From Elusimicrobiota bacterium (lineage in GTDB: Bacteria > Elusimicrobiota > Elusimicrobia > UBA1565 > UBA9628), in the NCBI GenBank assembly GCA_003452935.1, contig DMMY01000027.1:62001-126000 (forward strand): DNA of 64,000 bases, in the 5' to 3' direction. The notes under the pieces are model-generated. The model made no database searches. It worked only from the letters and a program-made list of their open reading frames with translations, and was not told the DNA's origin. The position numbers and the translations under genes are program-made. Shown piece after piece: positions 1 through 9,102 of this stretch. Each line of letters starts with the position of its first letter. The stretch's first letter is position 1.

Positions 1-452
1 TGGCGGCCGAGGACATCCGGCCCGAGCCGGAGCGCCCGGCCCTCATCGCCGGCCAAGGCGCGATCCTGGTCATGGAAGACGAGGCCCTGGTCGCCAAGAC
101 CTTGAAGCGCATGCTCGCGCGCCTGGGCTACCGGCCCGAATCTGTGGAAAACGGCCAGGACGCGCTCGACGCCTATCGCCAGGCCCAGGAAGCGGGCCAG
201 CCTTACGCCGCGGTCATCATGGACCTGACCATTCCCGGAGGCATGGGCGGCGAGGAGGCCATGGGCAAGCTCCTGGCGCTCGATCCCAAAGCCAAGGCCA
301 TCGTATCCAGCGGTTACTCCAACGATCCGATCATGGCCGAATACGCGGCCCACGGATTCTCCGGCGTGCTGGGCAAGCCCTACCGCATCGAAGACGTCTC
401 CGCGGCCCTGCGCCGCGTCATCGGCTCCGATCCGGGCCGGCGGGCCCCCTAA
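1..452 (+). CDS. Hybrid sensor histidine kinase, C-terminal receiver domain (5' truncated by window edge)
   Basis: The reading frame is open from the window edge, so this is the tail of a longer protein. It encodes one complete receiver domain: an acidic pair in the MEDE segment, a phospho-accepting Asp in the IMDLTIPGGMGG segment, and the conserved Lys in GKPYR. The IVSSGYSNDPIMA block is typical of receivers fused to the C-terminus of PAS-type hybrid histidine kinases, so a kinase core is expected upstream of the window. The domain would take phosphate from its own kinase and pass it on or act as a sink. The kinase and sensor parts are not visible. Confidence 0.85.
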   Translation, partial: AAEDIRPEPERPALIAGQGAILVMEDEALVAKTLKRMLARLGYRPESVENGQDALDAYRQAQEAGQPYAAVIMDLTIPGGMGGEEAMGKLLALDPKAKAIVSSGYSNDPIMAEYAAHGFSGVLGKPYRIEDVSAALRRVIGSDPGRRAP

Positions 453-483
453 TTTTGCAAACTTGGCCCTTGCCTTTTCCCGC

Positions 484-895
484 ATGAATTCAGGAACGCG
501 CCGGATTCTCTTGATCGACGACGACCCGATACGGCGCCATGCTGACCAAATGGCTCGGCCGGCAAGGCTTTACGGCCCTGCACGCCCCGTCCGGCGGCGC
601 CGGCCTGGCCCTGGCCGACGCCCGCAATCATCCCAAGGTCGTGGACATGACAATCGCGAGATTGCGCCGCGATCTCGCGGGCGCGGGGCGCGTCCTAGTG
701 CTGCCGGACAGATCCGGCATGGAACTGGGAACCCGGCTGAAGCAGGCCAAGCCGCGCATCGAGGTCAGCTACATGTCCGGCTACACCGACAATCAAGACG
801 TCCGCGACATCCTCTCCCGGCCCGAGAACCGCTTCCTGCAAAAGCCCTTCACCGCCAAAGCCCTGCTGACCCAGGTGCAAAAAGCGTTGTCGTAA
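484..895 (+). pseudogene. Response regulator receiver, frameshifted and lacking the phospho-acceptor Asp
   Basis: A receiver starts with RRILLIDDDP in one frame. The rest (MLTKWLGRQGF through the Lys motif QKPFTAKALLTQVQ) lies in the next frame, and the two join if one base near 537 is removed. The YMSGYTDNQDV segment is typical of receivers that accompany hybrid kinases. In addition, the strand that should carry the phospho-acceptor Asp reads RVLVLPDRSG, with Val where Asp is expected, after an unusual insertion. It lies 30 nt after the kinase gene and was probably its partner. I read it as decayed; a sequencing error would explain the frameshift but not the missing Asp. Confidence 0.7.
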
Positions 896-916
896 GGCTC
901 CGGGCCCGCCGCCATC

Positions 917-2860
917 TCATCGTCCGCCGATGAGATGGCGCTCCCAGAACAGGCTCACGGCCTGGCCCATAACGTCGCGATTGGTCTTCTTCTGAAAGCC
1001 GTGGCCTTCGTCGCCGGCCATCATGAACCAGACCTTGTTTCCGCTCCTGCGCACTTCACGGACGATCTGCTCGGCCTCGGAGGCCGGCACGCGCGGATCA
1101 TTGGCGCCCTGAGCCACGAACAGCGCGCTGCGGATCTTCCCGGCGTTCGTGGTGGGCGAGATAGACTCCAGGTGCTTGGCCATGGCGGGATCGCGCTCGT
1201 CGCCGTACTCCGCGCGCCGCAGATCGCGCCTGTATTCCTTCGTGTTCTTGAGAAAGGTCACGAAATTGCTGATGCCCACGAAGTCCACGCCCGCCTTGAG
1301 CCGGTCGCCGTAATGGGCCAATGAGGAGAGCACCATGTAGCCGCCGTAGGAGCCGCCGAATACCGCGGCCCGGGTCTTGTCCAATTCCGGCTGCTTGGCG
1401 ATCCAATCCAAAAGCGCGCCGATGTCCTTGACCGAGTCCTCGCGCTTGAAACCGTTGTCCAGCAGCAGGTAACTTTTTCCATAGCCGTCCGAGCCGCGGA
1501 CATTGGGCGTCAGGACCGCGATGCCGAGCTCGTTGAGCCAGTATTGGATGGTCGAGTTGAAATACGGCCGCTCCTGTCCCTCGGGGCCGCCGTGGATGTC
1601 GACGACAACGGGAAACGGCCCCCGGCCGCGGGGCTTGTAATAAAAGCACGGAATCAGCCGGGGTTGGCCGGCGACCCGATCGAACGTCGGGTAATGGATC
1701 AAGGCCGGGGCTATGAACGTCTCCTCCGGAAGGCCGCCGGTCTCGCTCTCGGTCCAACGCGTCACGCTTCCCGACGCCCAATCCAGCGCGTATACGTCCC
1801 CGGGCGACGACGGCGTGCTGGCGGAGAATCCCAGCCTGGACCCAGTGGAATCAAACGTCAGGCCGTAAAGCTGGCCTTGAGGAGCCTTGTCCGCCGGCCG
1901 AAAAGGGCCCGAGGCCTGGCCCAGGTAAAGCCGGCCCAAGCCGTCCTCGTTGACCGCAAACGCCGCCTTGGCGCCGTCGCGCGAAACCGCGAGCTCCTCG
2001 ACGTTCCACGGGACGTCGGCCGTAAGCCAGCGGACCTTCTTGGTTCCGGGCTCCCAATAGCCCAGCCGGGTGAATTCGCCGGCTTCATCCGAAGTGAACA
2101 GTATCCCGGCGCCGGCCCAGCGCGCCGTGCCGTAGCCGACCTTGCGGGAGGCCTGGCCCTCGAAGAGCGGGGTCAGCTTGGCCGCGGCCACGTCGAGGAT
2201 ATAGAGATAGGTCTCGTTGATCGATATGTATTTCTGAACGAGCAATTTTGAATCATCGGACGACCAATCGAGCGGGCGCCATTCGCCCTCGACCTCGAGC
2301 AGACGCCGGCTTTGCCCGGAATCAGCGCTGTAAACATAAAAGTCGAAATCCTTCCCGTTGCGGGCCGTGCCGTTGTAGACGAGCCGGTCGCCTCGGCGAG
2401 ACCACAAGGGGGATTCATGGCGCGACTTGCCGTCGGTCAGCAGCCGCGTCCGGCCGTCCTTGAGACTGAACAGATACAGCTGGAAATTCTCCGCGCCGCC
2501 CTTGTCGCTCGAATAGACGAGCTCGCGCGAGCCGGGAACCGGCCGAACGGCCGCGGCCCCCACGGGCTCGCGCAGGAAAGTCAGCTGCCGGCGGTCGCCT
2601 CCCGGCAGCTTGACCCAGTGGAGCTGCCTCGTCTCGGCGAACCGGGTTGCGATCAATATGCCGTCGTTGTCCGGCCAAAAATCATGCAGCCCGGCCGCGC
2701 GCGTGTTCTGATACCGCAGCATGCGCTCGGCCACGGCGTCGGGAATTTCCGGGATTTCCTCGAGCCGAAGGGAGCCGATCGTCCGCGCCGCGACTTGCGC
2801 CTGCGCCAAGCCGGCTCCGCCCAGCCAAGCAACGATCAAAAAAAGAGAGCTGATTTTCAT
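917..2860 (-). CDS. Secreted S9 family prolyl oligopeptidase
   Basis: 647 residues. An N-terminal signal peptide (MKISSLFLIVAWLGG ending in AQA) is followed by a beta-propeller of about 330 residues and a C-terminal alpha/beta-hydrolase domain. The catalytic triad is visible: Ser in GGSYGGYM (about residue 503), Asp in NDPRVP (about 588) and His in EGHGF (about 619). Enzymes of this family cleave short peptides, often after Pro or as aminopeptidases, and this one should act in the periplasm or outside. I chose the ATG at 2860 over an upstream TTG because the signal peptide starts there. A TATAAT box ends 7 nt before this ATG, suggesting a leaderless mRNA. It is probably a single-gene unit. 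Confidence 0.93.
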   Translation of the reverse strand: MKISSLFLIVAWLGGAGLAQAQVAARTIGSLRLEEIPEIPDAVAERMLRYQNTRAAGLHDFWPDNDGILIATRFAETRQLHWVKLPGGDRRQLTFLREPVGAAAVRPVPGSRELVYSSDKGGAENFQLYLFSLKDGRTRLLTDGKSRHESPLWSRRGDRLVYNGTARNGKDFDFYVYSADSGQSRRLLEVEGEWRPLDWSSDDSKLLVQKYISINETYLYILDVAAAKLTPLFEGQASRKVGYGTARWAGAGILFTSDEAGEFTRLGYWEPGTKKVRWLTADVPWNVEELAVSRDGAKAAFAVNEDGLGRLYLGQASGPFRPADKAPQGQLYGLTFDSTGSRLGFSASTPSSPGDVYALDWASGSVTRWTESETGGLPEETFIAPALIHYPTFDRVAGQPRLIPCFYYKPRGRGPFPVVVDIHGGPEGQERPYFNSTIQYWLNELGIAVLTPNVRGSDGYGKSYLLLDNGFKREDSVKDIGALLDWIAKQPELDKTRAAVFGGSYGGYMVLSSLAHYGDRLKAGVDFVGISNFVTFLKNTKEYRRDLRRAEYGDERDPAMAKHLESISPTTNAGKIRSALFVAQGANDPRVPASEAEQIVREVRRSGNKVWFMMAGDEGHGFQKKTNRDVMGQAVSLFWERHLIGGR

Positions 2861-2867
2861 ATAGATC

Positions 2868-2873
2868 ATTATA
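2868..2873 (-). promoter_or_regulatory. TATAAT -10 box of the S9 peptidase gene, leaderless arrangement
   Basis: A consensus TATAAT on the minus strand is separated from the peptidase ATG by 7 nt, so transcription would begin at or next to the start codon. No good -35 hexamer is seen at 16-18 bp. There is no Shine-Dalgarno sequence in front of this ATG, which fits leaderless translation. Confidence 0.5.
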
Positions 2874-3023
2874 TGCAAAATCTCGGAAGATACGCACAAT
2901 CTTCATTTTCTTTATCTATGCGAATATCCCGGAATCCACCACCCGAGGCATCCGCGATCGCAGCCTATTGATCGGGCGGATTTTTCTGCCTTAAAACGCT
3001 GCGCTGACCGCGTTTGGAGCTGC

Positions 3024-4292
3024 TCAAGCCCTGCCGCGGCGGACCGAAGAAAGATAGCCGTCGAGCGCGTCGAGAAACAAGTCCACCTCCGAGGCCAGGC
3101 TGTAGGCGAAAAAGGACAGCCTGACCGTGGCCGGGGCTCCCAGGCCGCGGTGCGCCAGATGCGCGCAATGCTCCCCGACGCGCACCGCTATGAAATGGCC
3201 TCGCAGTTCGTGGTTCAGATACAAATTGAAATCAATGGGCGAGAAGCCGGCGTGCGCCGGCTTGAAGGATACGATGGCGCCCTGGCGCAGGTCCTCGGGC
3301 CGGCCCAGGACCTCCACCGCGGGCCGCCTTGAGAGCCCTTCCGCGGCCCGCGCCGCCAGCCCGGCGATATGCCGCCGCAGCCCGTCCTCGGGAATATCCC
3401 TCAGGAACCGGACGGCCTCCATGAGGCCCACGATCCCGCCGAAATTCGGGACCCCGGCCTCGAGGCCGGCCGGCGCGCCCAGATAGTCCGGCAGGGGCAG
3501 CTTGCCGTCCCAGCCCACGCTCCTCACCGTTCCCCCGCCCACCTTGTAGCGCCCCAGACGGTTGAGCAGGCGCCGCTTGCCGTAAAGCACGCCCACGCCG
3601 AAAGGGCCGCCGAGCTTGTGCGCGGAAAACGCCGCGAAGTCCACGTCCGCGGCGCGGACGTCCTCCCGGTGGGAGGAAAGGTATTGCGCGTCGTCGACGA
3701 AAAGGCAGGCGCCTTGGCGGTGGGCGATCCGCGCCGCCTCTGCGGCCGGCAGCGCGCCGCCGAACACGTTGGAGGAGCGGGTCATGGCCACCAGCGCGGT
3801 CCTCGCGCTCACCATGCCTGCCAGCCGGTCGAGGTCGAGCCGGCCCTCGCGGGTCGGGCATATCCGCAGGACGACGTCGCCCCGGCGCGCGGCTTCGCAG
3901 AAAGGCAGCAGGATGCTGTTATGCTCCAAATCGGTCAGGACCACTTCGCGGCGGCGGCCCCGGTACGGAAAAGCATGGGCGAGCAGGTTCGCGGCCTCGG
4001 TGGTCCCGGACGTGAACACGATCTCGTCGGCGGACCCGGCGCCGATGAAGTCGGCGACCTCCTGCCGGGCCTGGACCGCCAGGGCCTCGACGCCCCGGGA
4101 AAAAAGGTTCGCGGAACGCTTGCCGCCGCAGCCGCCCCGATTGAGATAAAAATCGCGCATGCCCTCCGCGACGCGGCGCGGCTTCAAGGCCGTGCAGGCG
4201 CTGTCGAGGTAGACCGGCCGCTTGCCCTCGATTTCGCGCCGCAGGCAAGGGTATTGGGCCCGCAGCCTAACGGCGTCAAATGTCTTTTTCAT
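3024..4292 (-). CDS. Class V aminotransferase, SufS-like cysteine desulfurase family
   Basis: 422 residues. The PLP-binding Lys is in FSAHKLGGPFG (K226), preceded by VDDAQ (about 200-203) and a phosphate-binding SGTTEA (about 95-100). A Cys in RVGEHCAHL (about residue 371) sits where SufS-type enzymes carry the persulfide Cys, although the following residues differ from the usual GHHCAQP. The expected chemistry is release of sulfur from cysteine, or lyase/epimerase chemistry as in related enzymes. The start overlaps the upstream rSAM stop by 4 nt, making this the last gene of the long Hxs operon. No suf or isc genes adjoin it, so a dedicated role in peptide modification or cluster repair is inference. 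Confidence 0.85.
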   Translation of the reverse strand: MKKTFDAVRLRAQYPCLRREIEGKRPVYLDSACTALKPRRVAEGMRDFYLNRGGCGGKRSANLFSRGVEALAVQARQEVADFIGAGSADEIVFTSGTTEAANLLAHAFPYRGRRREVVLTDLEHNSILLPFCEAARRGDVVLRICPTREGRLDLDRLAGMVSARTALVAMTRSSNVFGGALPAAEAARIAHRQGACLFVDDAQYLSSHREDVRAADVDFAAFSAHKLGGPFGVGVLYGKRRLLNRLGRYKVGGGTVRSVGWDGKLPLPDYLGAPAGLEAGVPNFGGIVGLMEAVRFLRDIPEDGLRRHIAGLAARAAEGLSRRPAVEVLGRPEDLRQGAIVSFKPAHAGFSPIDFNLYLNHELRGHFIAVRVGEHCAHLAHRGLGAPATVRLSFFAYSLASEVDLFLDALDGYLSSVRRGRA

Positions 4293-5269
4293 AACGGCCT
4301 GGATTTCAACGAGCCTGCCGCCCGCCTGCGCGCGCGGGCAAAAGGATGATACCAATTTCCCGTCCGAGGGACTTTGGGCCGGGCCGCAAAGGGCTTGAAT
4401 TCACGCAAGCCCATGTGCCGGGCATAGCCTTCCCCGATGCCCACGCAATCCCGGCGCGCGCGGCAGGCGCCGCAGCCCGGCGCCCATGTCACTTTCTTGG
4501 GGTCCAGGCTGTTCCACACATACGGCCAGAGCCGCCGGGGCACGACGCAGAGCGGAAAATGAAGCAGCCGCAGCCGCTTGAACCTGCGCAGCGCGGCATA
4601 TTCGCGGTCGAGGCGCCGCGCGCACTCCGTCATGGAAATGGCCAGCCGGCCCAGGTATTTCTCCGCGAAGCCCTCCATCTCCACGAAGAGAAGCTCCAGG
4701 CTCGCGAAGCCGGGAAAACGATTGAGCAAGAAGGGCAGCAGGCGATGGAAAACGCGCATCTGCATGCGCGTCAGGATGACGCGGCACTCGATCTTCTGCC
4801 CGGGCCGGCGGCAGGCGAAGAGGTTGTCGAGCCCGGCGCAGGTATCCGCGAAGCTGCCCGGGGCGCGGGAGATGCTTTCATGGGATCGGCGGTCATGGCC
4901 GAACATGGGCACCGCGACCTCGAAGGGGCGCTGCGCCACGTCCAAGGTCAATCGCGCCAAGCCCTGATGACGGAACAAGCGCGCGTTGGAGAGCAGCTTG
5001 ATGCGTTGCCCCGGCACGCTCTTGCGAATCACGGCGAGGATCTTGATGAAGTCGGGATGCAGGGTCGGTTCGCCGCCCGTCAGGTTGACGAAGTCCCGCG
5101 TGTCGCCGAATTTCCTGAAGACCCCCTTTTCGCCGCGCATATAGGCCCGCCATTTCTTCAGGAACTGGTCATAGTCATAGCGGTCCTGCGTGCCGCGAAA
5201 GCCGGCCACGGGATTCGAGCAGAACACGCAGCCGATATTGCAGTTGGGGTAAACGGGCACGTCAGGCAT
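4289..5269 (-). CDS. Radical SAM protein with C-terminal CX2CX5CXG cluster motif
   Basis: 326 residues. The SAM/4Fe-4S motif CX3CX2C is at C10, C14 and C17, followed by LTGGEPTLHPDF for SAM binding. Near the C-terminus is CGACRARRDCVG followed by Tyr, a spacing shared with five or six other rSAM proteins in this window, and likely to bind an auxiliary cluster. The ATG at 5269 overlaps the upstream gene's stop by 8 nt; a longer upstream reading frame lies inside the neighbour and is rejected. The substrate is unknown. The position in an operon with an HxsA-type peptide suggests peptide modification (inference). Confidence 0.82.
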   Translation of the reverse strand: MPDVPVYPNCNIGCVFCSNPVAGFRGTQDRYDYDQFLKKWRAYMRGEKGVFRKFGDTRDFVNLTGGEPTLHPDFIKILAVIRKSVPGQRIKLLSNARLFRHQGLARLTLDVAQRPFEVAVPMFGHDRRSHESISRAPGSFADTCAGLDNLFACRRPGQKIECRVILTRMQMRVFHRLLPFLLNRFPGFASLELLFVEMEGFAEKYLGRLAISMTECARRLDREYAALRRFKRLRLLHFPLCVVPRRLWPYVWNSLDPKKVTWAPGCGACRARRDCVGIGEGYARHMGLREFKPFAARPKVPRTGNWYHPFARARRRAAGSLKSRPL

Positions 5270-7343
5270 GAGGGCCCTCCCGCCGCGCCTGCGGCATCGG
5301 AGGTTCAGCAGGCGCCGACCGCGAGGAAATCCGTCCGGTCGGCGCCTCGTCTTCACGCAGGCTCTTGCGCTCGTTTTCGATGAGCCGGCGGAGTTCTGCG
5401 CCCTCTCGCGCCGCGGGCTGGGACAGGGCTTGCTCATACAACCGGCCGGCTTCCAGGAACCTTCCCACGGAGCGATAGAGCGCGCCCAGGCTCAAGTAGG
5501 CCGGCAAGAAGCCGGGATCAAGATCGATCGCCGCCAGGAAATCCTCGGCGGCCTCGTCGCGCCGGCCCAGCAGCATCTCGACGACGCCCCGGTCGTTGCG
5601 CCAGCGCGCCTGCGCGGGCTGGGCCAGGATCAGCTGATCCAGCAGGGACAAGGCGCCGCCGTATTCCTTCATTTGCTGATAGAGAACGGCCATGCGTCCG
5701 GCCAATCCCGCCTCCAGCCCGGGGCGGCGCGCGCCCTTGAGATAGGCCAACGCCGCCTTGCGCTGCCCGCACGCGGCCAGGGTCTGCGCGTATTCCAGCG
5801 CCAGTTCCGCGTCCCCTGGACGCGCGGGACCCAGGCCCGCCAAAATCCGCAGGGCTTGGCCGGGCTCTCCCATATCAAGATAGAGCCGCGCCGTTTCACG
5901 CGCAAGTCCCGCGTCCGCGGCCGCGGCGGGCGCCGCGGCCGATCGCCAGCCTCCGGTCTTGCGCTCATGACCCGGCTCCGGCTGCTTGAAGGCGCGGCAA
6001 GCCGCGGCAAAATCCGTCCTGGAGGAGCCCTTCTCGACGCCGCTACCCCCCGGCAGCGCCCATATTTCGTGGGCCATGACCCCCAGGCTTGCGGCGTAGA
6101 TAAGGAAGGCCAACCCTTCCGAAAGGGCGAGTGTACGCTTTCCGGAGTGGGGCGCGGGCGTCGTCAGAAAGGCTCCGGCCGCTCCGCACCAGCCCAGGAC
6201 CCGGCAAACGCCGGCGCCCATGAGCACGCCCGCCACGGGCAGCAAGGGCAGCAGATATCGCCCTCCCGCGGACATAAGGGAATGCGCGGCGAGCCAATAA
6301 GCCGTCAGCTCCGCCAGCGCGGCCAGGGCCGGGTTGCGCGCCGCGGCCCATAGTCCGACGGCCAACAGGGCCAAGCCGCCCGCTCCCAGCAATTGAATGA
6401 AACGGCCTATAAGGAACAACATTCTTCGCGCGCAGGCCTTGAGATAATCCAGCGGCCGGCGCCGCACGTTCTCCGCCGCCATGCGGAGCAAGGCGCCGTT
6501 GCGCTCAAGGCCGCTCATCTGGCTCCATTGAGGGTTCAGGCGGCTCAAATCCCGCGCTACCCGGTCGTTGGGCGCGTTTTCAATGACGCCCAATGACGCG
6601 GTATAGACGTTGAGAGTCGCGGCGTGACGCTCAAAGGGAATAAAGGCATGAAAATGCCGGGCATTGCGCATGACCCAGGGCAGCAGCGCCGCGTAGCCGC
6701 ACAGGCACAGCAAAAGCGCCTTCTTCCACGATCCCAAAGAGCCTCTCAGGAGAGTTCCCAAGGCAAACAAAGGGGGCAGGGCGAACAAGGTGGAACGGCA
6801 AGCCAGGCTGATTCCCACCCAGGACATGACGGAAACCGACTGCGCCCAGCCGGGAGACCGCGCCCACCTCGTCCACGCGAGGGCCACCAGCAGGACGATA
6901 AACGTGAAGAAACACTCGATATAGAGCTCCGAGACGCCGCCGATGGCTTGGCTATTGAGCGCCAGGAAGCCGGCGGCCAACAGCCCGCAGGCGTGAGACA
7001 GGGCGCGCGCGCCCAGAAGATAGGTCAGAAGGATGCATAACGCGGCCAGCAGGGCCTGCGCGAGGCGAACGTTGTCCGCGCCCAGGGCCGGGCAAGGCCA
7101 GGTCGCCGCGGCGATGAAGGCGGGATAGGAAATGGCCCGATCAGCCGTGGGACGCGGCGGCGTTCCGGCGTCCGACAACGCGCCGGTCCGCCTCACGGCC
7201 AAGCCCATTCGGTAATACTGCATCGGGTCGCCTTGATAAAGAGGCTTGCCCCTCTCCGCTCCCACCTGGGCCAGACGCAGCCCCCCGCCCAACAGGGCCA
7301 CGCACAGCGCCAGACCCATGGCCAATCTATCCGCGTGGAACAT
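5262..7343 (-). CDS. GT-C type membrane glycosyltransferase-like protein with C-terminal TPR repeats
   Basis: 693 residues. The first ~430 residues contain about ten hydrophobic segments; the loop after the first carries GDPMQYYRMGLA and ISYPAFIA, resembling the Arg/Asp-rich first loop and the YP block of PMT/ArnT-like (GT39/GT83) transferases. Residues ~470-670 form TPR-like helical pairs. Such enzymes use polyprenyl-phosphate sugars on the outer face of the membrane. Two clear paralogues lie at 34.2-38.4 kb. The ATG at 7343 is 4 nt after the upstream stop. Glycosylation of a secreted product of this operon is plausible but not shown. Confidence 0.75.
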   Translation of the reverse strand: MFHADRLAMGLALCVALLGGGLRLAQVGAERGKPLYQGDPMQYYRMGLAVRRTGALSDAGTPPRPTADRAISYPAFIAAATWPCPALGADNVRLAQALLAALCILLTYLLGARALSHACGLLAAGFLALNSQAIGGVSELYIECFFTFIVLLVALAWTRWARSPGWAQSVSVMSWVGISLACRSTLFALPPLFALGTLLRGSLGSWKKALLLCLCGYAALLPWVMRNARHFHAFIPFERHAATLNVYTASLGVIENAPNDRVARDLSRLNPQWSQMSGLERNGALLRMAAENVRRRPLDYLKACARRMLFLIGRFIQLLGAGGLALLAVGLWAAARNPALAALAELTAYWLAAHSLMSAGGRYLLPLLPVAGVLMGAGVCRVLGWCGAAGAFLTTPAPHSGKRTLALSEGLAFLIYAASLGVMAHEIWALPGGSGVEKGSSRTDFAAACRAFKQPEPGHERKTGGWRSAAAPAAAADAGLARETARLYLDMGEPGQALRILAGLGPARPGDAELALEYAQTLAACGQRKAALAYLKGARRPGLEAGLAGRMAVLYQQMKEYGGALSLLDQLILAQPAQARWRNDRGVVEMLLGRRDEAAEDFLAAIDLDPGFLPAYLSLGALYRSVGRFLEAGRLYEQALSQPAAREGAELRRLIENERKSLREDEAPTGRISSRSAPAEPPMPQARREGPHA

Positions 7344-7347
7344 GGCG

Positions 7348-9096
7348 CTAGAGTTTCCCCGGGCGGGCCATTTCGTCGAAGAAAAACCGCGCCTCCGGCA
7401 ACCCCGCATCGGAGGCCAGCGGCTCCAGGTCGGCCAGGGCTCTTTGTTTCCGGCGCAAAGCCCCGAAGGCCGCGGCTCGAAAAACCCGGGCCCGCCGCAA
7501 GGCCGGAGCCAGGGCGAGGGCCTGGTCGAACAATGAGACAGCCTCCCGGTAGAGCCGTCGCCGCCTCAAGGACTCGCCCGCGTGCATGAGGACCTCGGGC
7601 CAGGCGGCCTCGAAGTCCCGGGCCCGCTGCTCGCTCCAGATATTCGCCTCCAGCTTCCCCGACAAGGAGTCTTTCCGGCGGCCCAACCGCAAAACCGTTT
7701 CCTTATCCCCGGACAATATCATATCGAAAAAAGCCAGGGCCCGCTCGGAAAAACGCCGAGGCCCGCCCCGGGACGCGCGCAGGGCCCGCGAGTCCAGCAC
7801 CGCGCCGACGGCGTAGAGCAATCTTTTCTCGTCGATTTGCCGGCGCAGCTCCGGGTCAAGCCGCACCCGGTCCGCGGCGCAGAAAGACTCGGCCGCCTTG
7901 ATCGCGGCGGCATTCCATGCGTCGCGGGGCCCCAGCCCCGTCCACCCCTCTTGAGCCAGGGCGAGCAGGGCCGAGAGCACGGCCCGGTCGGCCAAGCGAT
8001 TGCACTCGAGATGCCAATGCACGTCGTCGAGGAACATCTCGCGGCCCAAAAGCCCCCGAGGCGCCGCCGACAGGAAGGCGGCCTCTATATCGGCCAGAGC
8101 CGCGCCTTCCTCCCGCGCGACCCGGCGGATGACGTTGTTGGCGGACGGCGAGCAGCGCACCAAGCGGTCCCTCTCCAGCGCGGCCCAATAGGACGCGCGC
8201 GCCTGCTTGTAGCCGCCCAACGCTTCCCAGGACTTGGCCGCGTAGTAGCGTCCGAAAGGTTCCTGGGGGGCGGCCCGCGCGTGACGGCGCAGATGGGCCA
8301 AGGCGGCCGGGACGTCGGCTCGCGCGAGAGCCTCGAATCCCCGCAGGAAGTCGATATCGTCCAAGGGCAGTTCCCCCTCGGGGGGAATATCCTGGAAATT
8401 GACCGGCAGCGCGCAAAGCACGATGGGAATCCCCGCGCTCTTGGCGGCCCGCGCCATGCCCCGCAAATTGCCCTCGAAGGCCTCCAGCCAGCGAGCGCGC
8501 GCCAGTTGGCTGTTGTCCGGCATCCTCGGGCCATGGGCGGCGAGCTTCCTTATGAATCTCCCGCGCAATGCGCGAAAAGCCGCGGATCGGCTCAGCCCGC
8601 GAAAAACGCCGCGCAGCAGGCGATTGACTTGGCCCTCCCCATACGCCTCGTTGTTGCCGGTCATCACGATGACGGCGTCCGGCCTGCGCGCCAGGACCTC
8701 CTCCAGCACCAGGGATTCCCTGTAGCTGTCATACCCGGACATTCCGCAATCAATGACCTCGAAGCTCCGGCCCGGGAAAGCCCGGGCGAGGACCCGGTCC
8801 AGCCGGACTTCCGGTTCCCGCCGCACGGACAAGAATACGTTGGCTATGGAGCCGCCCACCACGAAAACGCGAGTGGTGTTCTCCGGTTTTGGCTCGACGA
8901 ACTCCTGCCCCGCGGCCGAGCCCGGCCGGCGGGTCTTGAACAGCGTCTTGCCCCCCGCGGCCGGCTCCGCGGAAAAAAACGGCGTGAATATGTCGGAATA
9001 GAAGTATTGGTCGCGGTCCAGGGCGCAAGCGGGGACTCCGCGGAGCAGCAAGACCGCCGCCGCCCGGAGCCAAAAATCGCGGCGCGGATGTGCCAT
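7348..9096 (-). CDS. SGNH-hydrolase-like protein with TPR tail
   Basis: 582 residues with a hydrophobic N-terminus (LRAAAVLLLRGVPACA) that probably acts as a signal or anchor. An SGNH fold is visible: FVVGGSIA supplies the block I Ser (about 78), TGNNEAY supplies Asn (about 150), and DDVHWH supplies the Asp-His pair (about 355). The C-terminal ~130 residues look like TPR helices. Members of this type act as esterases or O-acyltransferase partners on cell-surface glycans. It is 6 nt from the downstream prepilin-peptidase-like stop and 4 nt from the GT-C/TPR gene, so it is co-transcribed with both. Tail acylation or deacylation of a surface product is inference. Confidence 0.72.
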   Translation of the reverse strand: MAHPRRDFWLRAAAVLLLRGVPACALDRDQYFYSDIFTPFFSAEPAAGGKTLFKTRRPGSAAGQEFVEPKPENTTRVFVVGGSIANVFLSVRREPEVRLDRVLARAFPGRSFEVIDCGMSGYDSYRESLVLEEVLARRPDAVIVMTGNNEAYGEGQVNRLLRGVFRGLSRSAAFRALRGRFIRKLAAHGPRMPDNSQLARARWLEAFEGNLRGMARAAKSAGIPIVLCALPVNFQDIPPEGELPLDDIDFLRGFEALARADVPAALAHLRRHARAAPQEPFGRYYAAKSWEALGGYKQARASYWAALERDRLVRCSPSANNVIRRVAREEGAALADIEAAFLSAAPRGLLGREMFLDDVHWHLECNRLADRAVLSALLALAQEGWTGLGPRDAWNAAAIKAAESFCAADRVRLDPELRRQIDEKRLLYAVGAVLDSRALRASRGGPRRFSERALAFFDMILSGDKETVLRLGRRKDSLSGKLEANIWSEQRARDFEAAWPEVLMHAGESLRRRRLYREAVSLFDQALALAPALRRARVFRAAAFGALRRKQRALADLEPLASDAGLPEARFFFDEMARPGKL

Positions 9097-9102
9097 GGCC
9101 GT

